NCBI GenBank assembly: GCA_019775845.1
Contig: JADQAV010000009.1
Location: forward strand, 806,001-870,000
Direction: 5' to 3'
From: Myrmaecium sp. VS I D KN 1
Taxonomy: Eukaryota; Ascomycota; Dothideomycetes; Valsariales; Valsariaceae
Length of the DNA stretch: 64,000 nt
Made by a program: the position numbers and the translations under genes. The notes below the pieces were generated by a model. It worked only from the letters and a program-made list of their open reading frames with translations. It was not told where the DNA came from and did no database searches. Shown one piece after another: positions 36,726 through 47,158 of the stretch (the first letter of the stretch is position 1; every line of letters begins with the position of its first letter).

Positions 36726-37538
36726 ATGTTTTTCTCCCCAGTTGCCGCTCTGGCAGCCTTCAGTGGTCTGCTGGGGCTTGCCTCCGCACACAACATTCAG
36801 ATGAAGGCGCACACGCGGGAGTGCTTCCACGAGAACCTCCACGCAGACGACAGGATGACCGTTACGTTCCAGGTCGGCGATCGGGAATTCGGAGGGAGTG
36901 GGAACTTGGAGATTGACTTCTGGGTACGTCTTGGAATTGGATAGACTGTCTCTGAGGGAGATCGGTCGTCCCTGTTCGCAAGTTCGATCACTGACCTTCT
37001 GATTCTCAGATCACCAATCCCGCGAATGCGTACCAAGTTTACGAGCGCGGCGTGTCTTCCGGCGATCATTCCTTCGTGGCTAGTATGGACGGGCGCTACG
37101 AGTACTGCTTCAGCAACGAGCACTGGTCTGCGAACACGAAAGAGGTGTCATTCAACGTTCATGGCATTGTCTACGTCCCGGAATCCGAAGCTCCCCAGGA
37201 CCCATTGGAGAAAGAAGGTACGGGATAGATGAGGGAACCCCCTCAAAAGATCTGAAGGCTAACAGGTGTTAGTGCGTCAACTGTCCGAACTCGTCACGCA
37301 GGTTAAGGACGAGCAGGGCTACATCATTGTCCGAGAAAGGACCCACAGGAACACCGCGGAGAGCACCAATGCGAGGGTGAAGTGGTGGAGTATCTTCCAG
37401 CTCATGGTCTTGGCCGCTGAAGGCGTTTTCCAGGTCTGGTGGCTGAAGCGCTTCTTTGAGGTATATCCATGATCCATTCTTCGGGGTCTTTGACCTACAT
37501 TCCGTACTAACGTCGTACAGGTTAAGAGAGTCGTATAA
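36726..37538 (+). CDS. EMP24: p24 cargo receptor, beta class (Emp24/TMED2)
   Basis: Exons 36726-36923, 37010-37217, 37273-37460 and 37521-37538 encode 203 aa; the last exon is five codons plus a stop. A signal peptide (MFFSPVAALAAFSGLLGLASA) precedes a GOLD domain with the two conserved Cys (ECFHENL and YEYCFSN), a coiled-coil linker (EVRQLSELVTQVKDEQGYIIVRERTHRNTAESTN), a transmembrane helix and the cytosolic tail LKRFFEVKRVV. That tail is nearly the same as animal TMED2 and yeast Emp24, with the FF motif for COPII binding and a basic pair for COPI. Emp24 forms hetero-oligomers with Erv25, Erp1 and Erp2 for ER export of GPI-anchored proteins. Confidence 0.94.
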
Positions 37539-38003
37539 GCCCAAATACCGATGTTGCATTGTTGTACTAGATTCAGTGACGAGAGATATGATATTTGCAG
37601 GCATTTTCGCATGACACAGCAGACCCTCAGCTACGCGACGTGAATAACGATTGCATTGTATCCTTACCGTAGCCCATTGAATTTGTCACAGCCCAGCACG
37701 GCACGAACGCTAATCCTATGGTTATTCTTTTGGTGAAGCAATTCGCTCAATTTTCTCTTCTTTCATCCATCCTCCACGTCAAGCCAAACTCATAGGGCCA
37801 TGCCCGTCTCTTTGCTATGCCTTGACCGTGTCGGGCCAAACAGATCTTTGTCAACAGAGCCCTCACCTTCCGCAGCGCCTTTTGGTCTGGTAGGTCTTTC
37901 CAATCTGGCCGACGGTCGCCCACAGTCTGTCCATTCGTTCGAGGCCTAGTTCGGTCCTCTACCACAGCCGCCGTCTGCTCTTTCCTCCTTCCAGAAAAGA
38001 ACC
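37539..38003. other. convergent 3' gap
   Basis: Between EMP24 (+) and the small Cys protein (-). Nothing supported. Confidence 0.45.
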
Positions 38004-38243
38004 TCAAGGCATGCGGCCGTCCTTCTCCAACTCCTGCCGCGCCGCCTCCTCCCGCTGCCGCTGCCGGATCTCACTCCACTCGGGCTTGTCGATGCAGTCG
38101 GCGCAAGGGTACTGGCCGCGGAAGACGACCTGCTCGCGCACCCGCTCGCAAGCCCGCTTGCTGCGCACGGCCGGGTCGCAGGCGACACCGCTGACCACCT
38201 TGGTGCAGCCGCACACGTACCGCTGCACGGTTTCGAAGCACAT
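38004..38243 (-). CDS. small conserved Cys-containing fungal protein
   Basis: A 79-aa single-exon frame: MCFETVQRYVCGCTKVVSG, then spaced Cys in GVACDPAV, KRACERV and YPCADCID, and an Arg/Glu-rich C-terminal helix. The MC-x-E...Y-x-CGC opening and regular Cys spacing suggest a zinc-binding mini-protein; such small proteins of unknown function recur in Pezizomycotina. The frame continues open upstream of this Met, but that part is Lys/Arg-rich and lies in the pyrimidine-rich 5' UTR, so the Met at 38243 is preferred. Confidence 0.7.
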   Translation of the reverse strand: MCFETVQRYVCGCTKVVSGVACDPAVRSKRACERVREQVVFRGQYPCADCIDKPEWSEIRQRQREEAARQELEKDGRMP

Positions 38244-38849
38244 CGTGAGAGTGATGGTGATGTTGAAGGCTGTTAGGAAGTCGGGAGTCGAGTCAGTATG
38301 TCTTCGATGGATCTCTTTCTTTCTCTTTTTCCTCTCCCTTTGGTCTCTCTGAAGTAGACGGGCTCCCACCTGCTTTTATCAATCGTCTCTCGGTTACGAA
38401 GTGATGTTGTGGCTCTCGTTTTCCTACGGTTGCTTTGATGTGGAGGACTGTAGTGAGGAGGGAAAGGGGAGAGAGGCTGTGGTCCTTTTATATACTGGCT
38501 GGCGAGATGCTCTTGGGCGGAGTGACAATGTGGCGACATGGACGCTGCAGCTGGAAAGATAGCTAGCTCATGACTGTTCGCTCGTGTTTGCACCGGTCAC
38601 GCATGACATGCCATTGTTACCTTCGCGTTCGTCTGCAGACCGACGGTTCTGTTTGGGCTTGTGAAAACGGCTGCATGGTTGCGGCCTGACTTGTACGAAG
38701 CAACCGCATTGTAGGCGACTGTAAGAAGCGGCTGTCACGGTTTCGATGGCCAGGGTTAATCTGGAATGAACAGCTCGATCTATGGTACATACGCTCGCTT
38801 CTACGGTTGCGATACAAGGTGTATGTTCTGACAAGATGCTATCCTACAT
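38244..38849. other. upstream region of the small Cys protein and 3' flank of RPN13
   Basis: No gene seen; short open frames on both strands are without motif. Confidence 0.45.
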
Positions 38850-40402
38850 TCAATCCGTCTCCATCTTCCCAGACTCTTCCTCTTGCACCGTCCTTTTGAC
38901 GCCTTCCAGGAAGGCCTCGACTGCCTCCCCACCGCCGAGAGGCACGGCTCCCCCGCGCACGAAGCCGCCGTTCTCCACCTTGATCTTCAATGCCTCGCTG
39001 ACGGTGGGCAGACCGCCGTCCCGCAGCGCCACCGTGAGCGATCCCAAGCTTTGGTGCAGTTGCGGGGACCGCAGGACGCGCTTGAGGATGTCTCTCTTTT
39101 GGTCCTGGCTCAAGGCCTGGATAGCAGCTTGCACCGTCTCCGAGTTGGGGTCCACGTCCGTGAGATCGTCAACTTCTTGGGCCAGCAGAAGGATGGTTGG
39201 AGGGAGGTGAGAAACAAGATTGTCCACGAGTCGATTATCTGCAGACTCTATGACGGGAATCGTAATGGATGTGGAGAGGAGGTCGGAGAGAGTTGTGAAC
39301 GGCTTAGACTGATGCCGTTGGCTGCTTGTGCCCCCCGATTGTAAGGAGTTGAGGAAATCCTGGACAAGAGCGGAAGCATCTTGGTTCCCGGCGGAGGCAC
39401 TATGATGAATCAGTTAGCCCAGTTTCGAATAACGGCGCTCAGAGAAGCAGAAAGCGTGGTCTGGGATGCAAAGCAAAGCCAAGAGATTCCATTCATTTTA
39501 TCCCTTTTAGGCGAATGCATTACAGGTACAAGTAAAGCTCCTAACGCCGTTGTCGTGTGAAGCCCAGGCGTTATCGCACCAGCGCCCGCTTCTCAATGAT
39601 CGTGAACAATGCTACCAAAGAGGCAAAGAGAGACCTACGCTCGGGCACCGTCAGCTCCTCCTTCACGGGCTTCCTCGCCCTCTTCCCTAATGTCGCCTCC
39701 AGTAGCGTCCGGACCTGCACCACCACTGCCTCGCGGGGGGTTATGTGTATCGTCCGGGCCCTCAACATCCTCCATCGTTTCATCATCATCGTCACCGTGC
39801 GGTGACTGGTTGATGCTGTTGAGCTCGTGCTGAATATCCACGTCTTCGCCGGCAAGCAGCATGTCTACTATTTCACCCAACTTCAGGTCTCTCTTACTGA
39901 ACCAGTTCGGCTTCCCATTGGGATGCTGGCTCTTGGACTGCAGCCAGAAAAGGTGCCGTTGGGAGCTCGAGGAGAATCGGAGTGTGAAGATACGTCCGTT
40001 GGTCGGAGACTCGACACTGCCGTCCTCGCCCATCTGGCCTTGTCCGAGGTAAGGGTGGAACTGCCCATCGCCTGGGATCATAATCAGATCAAGCTCAGGC
40101 TCTGATGCGGGCGCGGAACGTGGCCGCCAGCAGAAATGAAGCAGGTCTGGAGATGTGTGAGCTGCCTACTGCAAGCTATGCGCAGTTTGTGATTTCGGGG
40201 TCGGGCTCATACCATCGCTATAGTAAAGGTAGATGTAGCCAGGTGTGGGTATAGGCTTAACCTTCGGAGGGTTGACGCTTGACTGTGATGGAGTATGGAG
40301 TGTAAGTAATATCGTCGTCTAAAGAGATAGATGGAGTGAGGATTCACATACATCCCAGTCGCACTTGCCGGCCTTGAAGGTGAGCACAGGATCTATCGAC
40401 AT
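38850..40402 (-). CDS. RPN13: proteasomal ubiquitin receptor Rpn13/ADRM1
   Basis: Minus-strand exons 40402-40352, 40282-40213, 40146-39639 and 39399-38850 encode 392 aa. The N-terminal Pru domain opens MSIDPVLTFKAGKCDWD, with PTPGYIYLYYSDDLLHFCWRPR, DLIMIPGDGQFHPYLGQ, GRIFTLRFSSSSQRHLFWLQSKSQ and GEIVDMLLAGED; these are the Rpn2- and ubiquitin-binding surfaces. An acidic/Gly-rich linker follows, then a C-terminal DEUBAD domain (ADNRLVDNLVSHLPPTIL, LSQDQKRDILKRVLRSPQLHQSLGSLTVALRDGG), which in animals binds the deubiquitinase Uch37. Intron 3 (39400-39638, 239 bases) falls exactly between the two domains, and a stop codon overlaps its donor. It is divergent from RPL6. Confidence 0.95.
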
Positions 40403-40803
40403 GTTTGACGGGTGGCGGGTGGTGTGGTAGGAGCTGTTAGGTTGCAGCAGTGTGGAAGCTGGCTGATCGATAGCTCTGGAGGGATGTTGTCACCTTCGTG
40501 CCTTAACGAGTTTCAGGCAGGAAAGGCACGGCAAGGGTCTGTGTGCTGTATGCTGGCCTCAGGCTCCACAGTGAAGAGCGCGGTTTCCCCCTTCTGTCCC
40601 GCCGGACAAGCCGGTGTGGGCTTGGCATCCCGCACTCCCATTCGCCTTAGCGAACCGACACGCACTTCGGCGAAACTTGTCTTCCGACACACCTTCCAAA
40701 ATTCCTACCAAGAGAAGGCGCTGCTTGCTATCCAACCCGCACGACCAACGACCGACCACCCCCCTACCGACACCGACCGATTTCGATTGAAACGCTATTC
40801 GAA
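40403..40803. promoter_or_regulatory. divergent upstream region of RPN13 and RPL6
   Basis: 401 bases between the two start codons; no coding sequence. Rich in ACCGACC-type repeats just upstream of RPL6. Confidence 0.5.
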
Positions 40804-41648
40804 ATGTCGGCGCAACAGGAACAGCCAGCCGCCGTGACGAAGAAGTTCAGCAAGGGTGAGAGGAGCGTTCCTCACCCTTCGCAGAAGGCGTCCAAGTACT
40901 ACCCGGCCGAGGATGACAGCCAGCCTAAGCAGGTACGACGGCTCCTGGGGGGGGAAAGAGAAGAGCACGACACTGTTCTGTAAAGAGATGCACTCGCGCG
41001 ATTGCATTGACTTGCGTTCTGCAGCCAGGCAAGAGCGCCGGTGGAATCTACTACAAGGGACGCAGGTGCAATATCCAAGAAGATACTGACAAACATGGTT
41101 CTCCAGGTCCGCAAGACCATCCGTCCTGCTAAGGTCCGCGCCTCCCTCCAGCCCGGTACCGTCCTCATCCTTCTTGCTGGCCGTTTCCGTGGCAAGCGTG
41201 TCGTCCTCCTCAAGCACCTTCCCCAGGGTGTTCTCCTCGTCACCGGTCCCTTCAAGGTCAACGGCGTTCCCCTCAGGAGGGTCAACGCTCGCTACGTTAT
41301 TGCCACCAGCACCAAGGTCGACCTGAGCGGCATTGACGAGAGCGTTGTTGAGAAGGCTGGCTCCGAGGGTTACTTCGCGGTTGACAAGAAGGCCAAGAAG
41401 GCTTCCGAGGAGGCTTTCTTCAAGCAGGGCGAGAAGCCCCAGGTAAGACTGTAAAGCTGTCTTACGCGCGATACATGTCCTGACATACGGTTTAGAAGAA
41501 GCAGGTCGAGAGCAGCCGTGCCGCTGACCAGAAGGCCGTCGACAAGGCTCTTTTGGCCAATATCAAGAAGGAGCCTTTCCTCCTCAGCTACCTCGGCTCG
41601 ACATTCAGCCTGCGCAAGGGTGACCGACCGCACGAGATGGTTTTCTGA
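40804..41648 (+). CDS. RPL6: 60S ribosomal protein L6 (eL6)
   Basis: Exons 40804-40932, 41107-41442 and 41496-41648 encode 205 aa. The join after exon 1 gives [31 protein letters not shown], followed by [35 protein letters not shown] and [16 protein letters not shown], all diagnostic of eL6; the tail [14 protein letters not shown] is also typical. It is a structural protein of the large subunit. Intron 1 (174 bases) contains a 41-base segment at 41025-41065 with its own good acceptor (TTCTGCAG) and a GT after it; using it would shift the frame. Codon choice is strongly biased (GTC, CTC, AAG), as expected for a highly expressed gene. Confidence 0.95.
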
Positions 41649-42090
41649 ATGTCGAACGAGTGGATGTGAAAACGGCTTGTGTTTGGGCGCCAGGGGTGGA
41701 CAACAGACCGGCTATGCTGCGGCCGTAATAGCAGAAACACTTTTTATGGCATGTTCACGGATGGGATTGGTCTGCCTTTTATCGAGGTTCTGTAACAAGC
41801 AGCGAATTCAACAACCGTCCAACGATGAAGTCTGCGGGCAAAATTACATATACTGTTCTGCATGGCAATACTTCGTTATCGACTCATCTACGACGTCCAA
41901 TAACTACAGCACACAGATTACAACTTATAATCGCAGCTATTCGGAAACCTCAGACCTTTACCACGCCGTGTACGCTTACTCCGTCCAACTCGCCGATAAC
42001 AAGAACGAATCAAGACCGCCGGCACCACCAAATGACGAACCTTACAGACACCGCCCGCAGCAGCTTCGACCGATGTCGCCGTCGAATATA
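41649..42090. other. convergent 3' gap
   Basis: 3' flanks of RPL6 (+) and the desaturase-like gene (-). No supported gene. Confidence 0.5.
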
Positions 42091-43188
42091 TCACGATCTT
42101 GACTTCCCCGAACCCTGTTCCTTGCCTTTACTCATCCTCTCACTTTTCTTCTTCATCCAGTCACTCGCTCCCTCTACAGCCGCGTTCTTCTTTTCCTCTA
42201 CGTCATGCTTCTCCATCTCCTCCTTTAGATCATCCATCACATCTGCTCCAATCGTGGTTCCGTGAAGCCAATCTAAGACACCCCAAGGCCCGAAGTTTCC
42301 TTTTCCGCCGCTGATGAGATGGCCGTCCTGTCGACGTGCCATGCCCGTCATGATGATCGTTGAGGGAAGCACGGAGTAGCCCGAGTATGTCAAGGTCTCT
42401 TCCAGCGAGCTCAATGCGAGACCCAGGAGGTAGGTCAGTATGTGAAAGCGGAATACGACGGCGGGAAGGTACAGAGGGACGAAGCGGAGTAAAAGCCAGC
42501 AGACAGGGTGGTCATAATTCGCCACGAAAGAATAAGGGGCGCGGATGCTGTGTTGCCAGCTCATGTGCCAGCGCGTCAGCCTGGCATTCCGCTCCGGGCT
42601 GTGCAGGACATAGCGGTGGATGTAGTATATGAGGGTCTGTTTTGTGGTTTGGGGTAAGCGTCAGATTTCCTTCCGTCTCTCCTTTCATGATTCGAATACA
42701 CTCACGTTACGAATGACGAAGGCCTTGACCACATCCGTGAAGAGCGCCCAGGGCATCGGCAGCCTCGTCGTGACCTTCAGGGCGCTCCGGATCTGCAGCA
42801 CCTGCGTGAACAGCACCTCGACCGCAGCCTGCACAGCCAGGCCAAGCAGGAGGTTGCACAGCGAACAACCCACGACGCGGGCGACGGACGTCCGGCCTCC
42901 CTTCCGAGCGGCGGCAGCGGGCAGAGCCAGGTTGCCGTGCGCCTTGACCTCCTTGGCGAGGCTGGGGACGGCGGCGTCGAAGGCGAGGAAGAGGAGGCCG
43001 GGGAGGACGGCGCAGAGGAGGCGGACGAAGAGCGCGCCGTACAGCTCGACGGCGAGCTCGGAGTGGGAGAGCACGAGGGTGGACCAGGTCATGTAGAAGA
43101 AGAGGAGGTTGAGGGAGGTCCCGTAGGAGGAGAGGGCGGGGAGGGCGAGGAAGGAGAGGATGGGGAGGGAGAGCAGCGCGTCGATCAT
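42091..43188 (-). CDS. sterol desaturase / fatty-acid hydroxylase-like membrane protein with degraded His boxes
   Basis: Minus-strand exons 43188-42706 and 42636-42091 encode 342 aa. Several hydrophobic helices fill the first 160 residues (LLSLPILSFLALPAL, LLFFYMTWSTLVL, LLCAVLPGLLFLAF). The family core follows: YYIHRYVLH (first His box), WHMSWQHSIRAPYSFVANYDHPVCWLL (position of the HxxHH box), a membrane stretch and GKGNFGPWGVLDWLHGT, which matches the family's closing NFG..W..LDxLxGT. In the last two boxes most expected His are replaced (QHS; RRQDGHL). The topology is ER-type. The family uses His-bound di-iron for sterol or lipid oxidation, so this one may not be catalytic. The C-terminus is Lys/Glu-rich. 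Confidence 0.8.
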
Positions 43189-44714
43189 GGTTGCGTTCTC
43201 TGAGCGTGTTCTCCTGTGTATCGTATGAAGATGTGGATATGCGTGTATGTGTTGATAGTCAACCCGCAGATGTTGCCGATGTTAACGATAGAAGCGCGTA
43301 TTTCCTCTCAACTTTGGCTGCACATCCGCCTGCTAACGAGCAATTCCGTGGTATGCTGGAGGTAGCTGTAGCTGGAAGAATATATATTCCAGTATCAATC
43401 GGTGCAAAGACACGTCAAGGACAATCAAACGATCGTAAGGTAGTTGATTATACAAAAGTCGTGTATTTTCTGCTTGCTCGCAGAAAGGTTGCAACCTTAA
43501 GAACCAGGAACGCATCCATGTTTATGGTCTGAATCCGGCGTCAACGTTGGAAGGTGACGTCACTCACCCAGTCGCAAGTCCTCACGGCCAACACCACCCG
43601 GCGCGCGCGCCACTAAACATAAGAAGAACCTTGAACGGGAAGCGTGATAGGTGAGTAGGGAAGTGGAAGGAGAAAGGTGAGGATGCCACTGGGGCGATTT
43701 TGAGGAAAACCTACGTCTACGGCAAAAGTAGGTAGGGGGGGGCCGATATGAGTTCCTTTTCTATAACAACATTGCCTTGTTGCGGCCCGTATCTTCACGC
43801 TGTATATTCATATATCTATATCTAGTACTATTTGCTTTCTTCCAGAGCAGCACAGCGCGTCGCGGTCTAACTTTCCTCATCCTCTGTCTCTTCCTTCTTC
43901 TTCTACTTCTTCTCCTTCACCACCTCCCACCCCCATCAAACGAAAGGGCCAAGCTGGCTAGGGACCACATCTCCAAGACCAGGGAGAGGGAGACCGACGC
44001 CCCGCGCCGCACAGTGAAAAGCAGAAACCCTGGGAAGGGAAGAAGAAAGTAATCGAAGGAAGAACCCTGGCTTTAACCAGGAAAGACTGAATGAACGAAT
44101 AATAAGAGAGACGAAAAAGGCTTGTATCAAGAAAGGACAGACAATCCCGGCGAGAAGAGAGGTAGAGAAGAGAGGGGGAAAGGAATGGGAAATGTGGAAA
44201 AAAAGAGGTAAATGCATCGCGGGAATATATAGTCATTAACAGTCGACATCCATGGAAATACCTGTCATGAAGTCTTCCTCGCCGTGTTCAGCCGTGCATG
44301 CATTGTCACATCGATCGCTGTAGACATATCGTGGGACGTGCTGTAGGAGTATGTGCGTTGCACTCATATTTATCATCCAACGGCCAGACAGGAAATGCTG
44401 TATCGAAATCGCACATCGGTCTGTTTAAATACAGATGAGCATTAAAAGGCGGACACGGGTGAGCACAGCGTGGAAGAAAGATCAAGGTATATATTCCGAG
44501 CAGCTAACTGGTATATGCTCCAGCGTATGCTGCATGCAATGTTTGCCGGTGTTCGGGCCAATATCATGCAATCATCCTCATATCCATCCCCTCGTCTCTC
44601 CTCGGAAGCCAATGGTTCTGACGGAGGACGAGGGGAAAGGAAAGTCCCTCCCTCGAGTTTCCGCTATTCATGGTATTCCTTCAAAAAAATTCTTCAAATC
44701 TCTTCGCAGTTCTT
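43189..44714. other. 1.5 kb intergenic stretch, no supported gene
   Basis: Upstream region of the desaturase-like gene and 3' flank of thioredoxin. Contains TTCTTC-type pyrimidine tracts near 43890-43930 and purine-rich sequence at 43940-44220. No convincing coding frame. Confidence 0.5.
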
Positions 44715-45399
44715 TTACTCCGCCTTAGCCTCGCCCTCGCCGAGGTGGGCCTTGATGGCCGCCTCGAGAGCCTTGGGGTTGGCGCCGACGACCTCGCCGA
44801 CCTTCTCGCCGTTCTTGAAGAGGAGGAAGGTGGGCATGGCACGGATGCGGAGCTCCTGGGCGACCTCGGGAACCTCGTCGACGTCGAGCTTGTAGAAGCG
44901 GGCGGAGGGGTAGACGTCGGAGAACCTGTGCGGAGGGAGGGTTAGCATGACTGCTTCGTTTCTTTTCTTTTCCCGTTTCCCGTCTAATTCCGGGCGGAAA
45001 AGAGAGGAGAAAGCTTACTTGACGACTTGAGGAGCGATGACCTTGCAAGGACCGCACCAGGTGGCGAAGCAGTCAAGGACGATGAGGGTGTCCTTGGCCT
45101 CGAGGGCCTTGTCGAAGTCGGCCTTGCTGTAGAGCGAGAAAGCACACGTCAGCCAAGCCATTTTTTACATCGGTGGTGCGGCGTCATCAATGGGCGCGGA
45201 AAACGGGCCGGCGAGCCCCATTGAGAACAGCGCAAGAAGAGCGGGTGACGACTTACCTCTGAAGGTTGTGAACGCCCTGCTTAGACATGGTGCTGGAGAA
45301 GAATCGAGATGTGAAGAGTGGACGGTAGAGTGTTGTGGGTGTGGCTGAGCGGGTTGCAGTGGTAAGTAAGGATCTGGAGAAGGTCTTGTATGCGAACAT
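44715..45399 (-). CDS. thioredoxin, with an in-frame upstream start that adds a mitochondrial-type presequence
   Basis: The core protein starts at the ATG at 45288 (CACCATG context): exons 45288-45257, 45126-45019 and 44925-44715, 116 aa. The active site WCGPC lies in [20 protein letters not shown], with [31 protein letters not shown] downstream (cis-Pro MPT). It is a disulfide reductase that works with thioredoxin reductase and NADPH. The same frame is open upstream to an ATG at 45399, adding 37 residues ([19 protein letters not shown]..., ...TSRFFSST) that are Arg/Ser/Thr-rich and free of acidic residues, like a mitochondrial targeting signal. The core is certain; the longer form is inference. 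Confidence 0.95.
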
Positions 45400-47158
45400 G
45401 AAGGGAAGCGAGGCGATGAAGGCGGGACGGGTAAGAGATATATATAAAACAAACGAGAGAAGGGGGGGTTTGTGGAAAGGTGGATTTGTGATGGGAAGGG
45501 CCGGGACGGGGCGGTGGATGACGGGAAAGATTGATTGCTTAGGTGATGTGCCCGGTCGGCAACTCATCGGCAGAGATTGCGACATTGGGCGTGGAGAGGG
45601 GTGAAGGAGGGGCAAGGAGAGCGAGCTTGACAGCGGATGGATGAGGAGTCGTGACTCACCTGAAGCGTCAAAGATGAAGAGTACGATGAAGGTGAAACGG
45701 GTGCGAGTGTGAGAGAAAACGGAGAGTGAGAAGTGGTGAGTGGAAGGTGAGGTAGTGGTCGGTAGGATGTCGAGGAGGAGTACTGAATAGTGAGCTACGT
45801 GATGGCGGGGTGCAAAGGGGACAAGGTAATAAATAAGAAAAAATAATGATGACAGCTGCTCCAAGGCGCTTAGATTACTAAGTCAACAACTCCACCGGTC
45901 GAGGCGCAATGGAAGGGGCGCAAGGCAGCTTTCACGGCTAATTAATGGGCGAGGGGCCTGGAACCTCTGCTAATTACATTACGTTTTCATGTACCAGTAG
46001 ATACTGTACTGTATTATACACACACTGCCCCTCCATCCGACAACGGGAGGGGGACGAGAGTCGAAGATGACGTGCCCGCCTTTCCACCTTACCCCCCCTT
46101 CCCACCTCTCCCATCCCACCTTTCTCTCCCTTGCCAGCAAACCGCCCCCTAACTAACTACTCCTCACCATTTGGAATTTCTCTCCCTTTCCATCTCACAT
46201 CTCCTTTTCTTTTCTTTCTTTTTTTAGGTCTTTCTGCACAAATACAGTACATAAGAATCATCACGCGGGCGGCCAGGCCTCTTCCACCTGATCACGTAAG
46301 CCCCAGCCTCCAGCCCCCACCCCTCGCCAAAGAAAGAGAAAAAATGGGAAAATAATTGTGGACGTCACCGGGCACCGGCACCGGATCGTGGGCTCCATCT
46401 CCGCCCTCAGTGTGTGCGCTGCGCGCGTGCGCTTTCGGCAATTACAATGATAAATTCAAAGGAATAAACAAGAAGGGAATACACTGGCAGTCACCAAGGT
46501 CTTGACGCACTGGCCTGAAAGGTACAATATAATCCAAAATAATACACAATGCCATTCTGCCGAAATATTTGAATTTTTGCTTTACATGCCCAAAGTTCTT
46601 TTTTTTTTCTCTTCCCACGATCAAATCACCCCAGGGGGGCAAGAGAGAGAGAAAGAGAGTGACAAGAGAGTGACCCCCCCCCCCCCCTGCCCCCCCTCCA
46701 ATCCGTTAGATATCATGCCAATGAGCTGTCGTTTGATTTGTGAACGAGAAGAAGAAAGAAAAAAAGCACCTCCCTCCACCCTCCATGTCAAGTGCTCAAG
46801 CAATTGAGCTTCGCTATAATATCAAAAAAGGGGTTGTGAGAAGAAGAAGAAGAAGAAGAGGAAGAGAAAAAAGGGGTTTCAAGAACGGAAGGTAAAAAGA
46901 AGAAAAGAACCGCCCGTCGTGAGAAGGAGGTATCCAATAGAAAAAGGGTATCAGGTTTTGAGGCAAACGCAAGGAAACCAGAGTCAAAAGGAGTGACAGG
47001 TTACAAAGGGGAAATCCCCGGGGGGGAAAGTGGTAAACGAGGAAAGCAAAGGACGATACGGTTGACAAAACGAAATGCGTCCAATGCGCCGACCTTCTGG
47101 CGGCACTCTGACAGCCCATCCCACCCCAGCGTGTGCGGTAGGAGACTGGCGGACCCGC
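45400..47158. other. 1.76 kb intergenic stretch
   Basis: Upstream region of thioredoxin and 3' flank of the large coiled-coil gene. Holds simple repeats: a 14-base poly-C run at 46674-46687, GAGA tracts just before it, and (AAG)n at 46841-46860. No supported gene. Confidence 0.5.

Noticed and set aside
37747-38007. Minus-strand frame just downstream of the small Cys protein
   Set aside because: Begins at a non-ATG codon overlapping the upstream stop, is Arg/Lys-rich, and lies where a 3' UTR is expected.
41025-41065. Constitutive extra coding exon in RPL6 ([14 protein letters not shown])
   Set aside because: It breaks the reading frame into exon 2 and fungal L6 proteins run straight from the QPKQ-type segment into VRKTIRP. 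Kept only as a possible regulatory splice form.
46131-46360. Small plus-strand frame near the poly-pyrimidine region upstream of thioredoxin
   Set aside because: Composition follows the T/C-rich simple sequence; no splice sites or motif.
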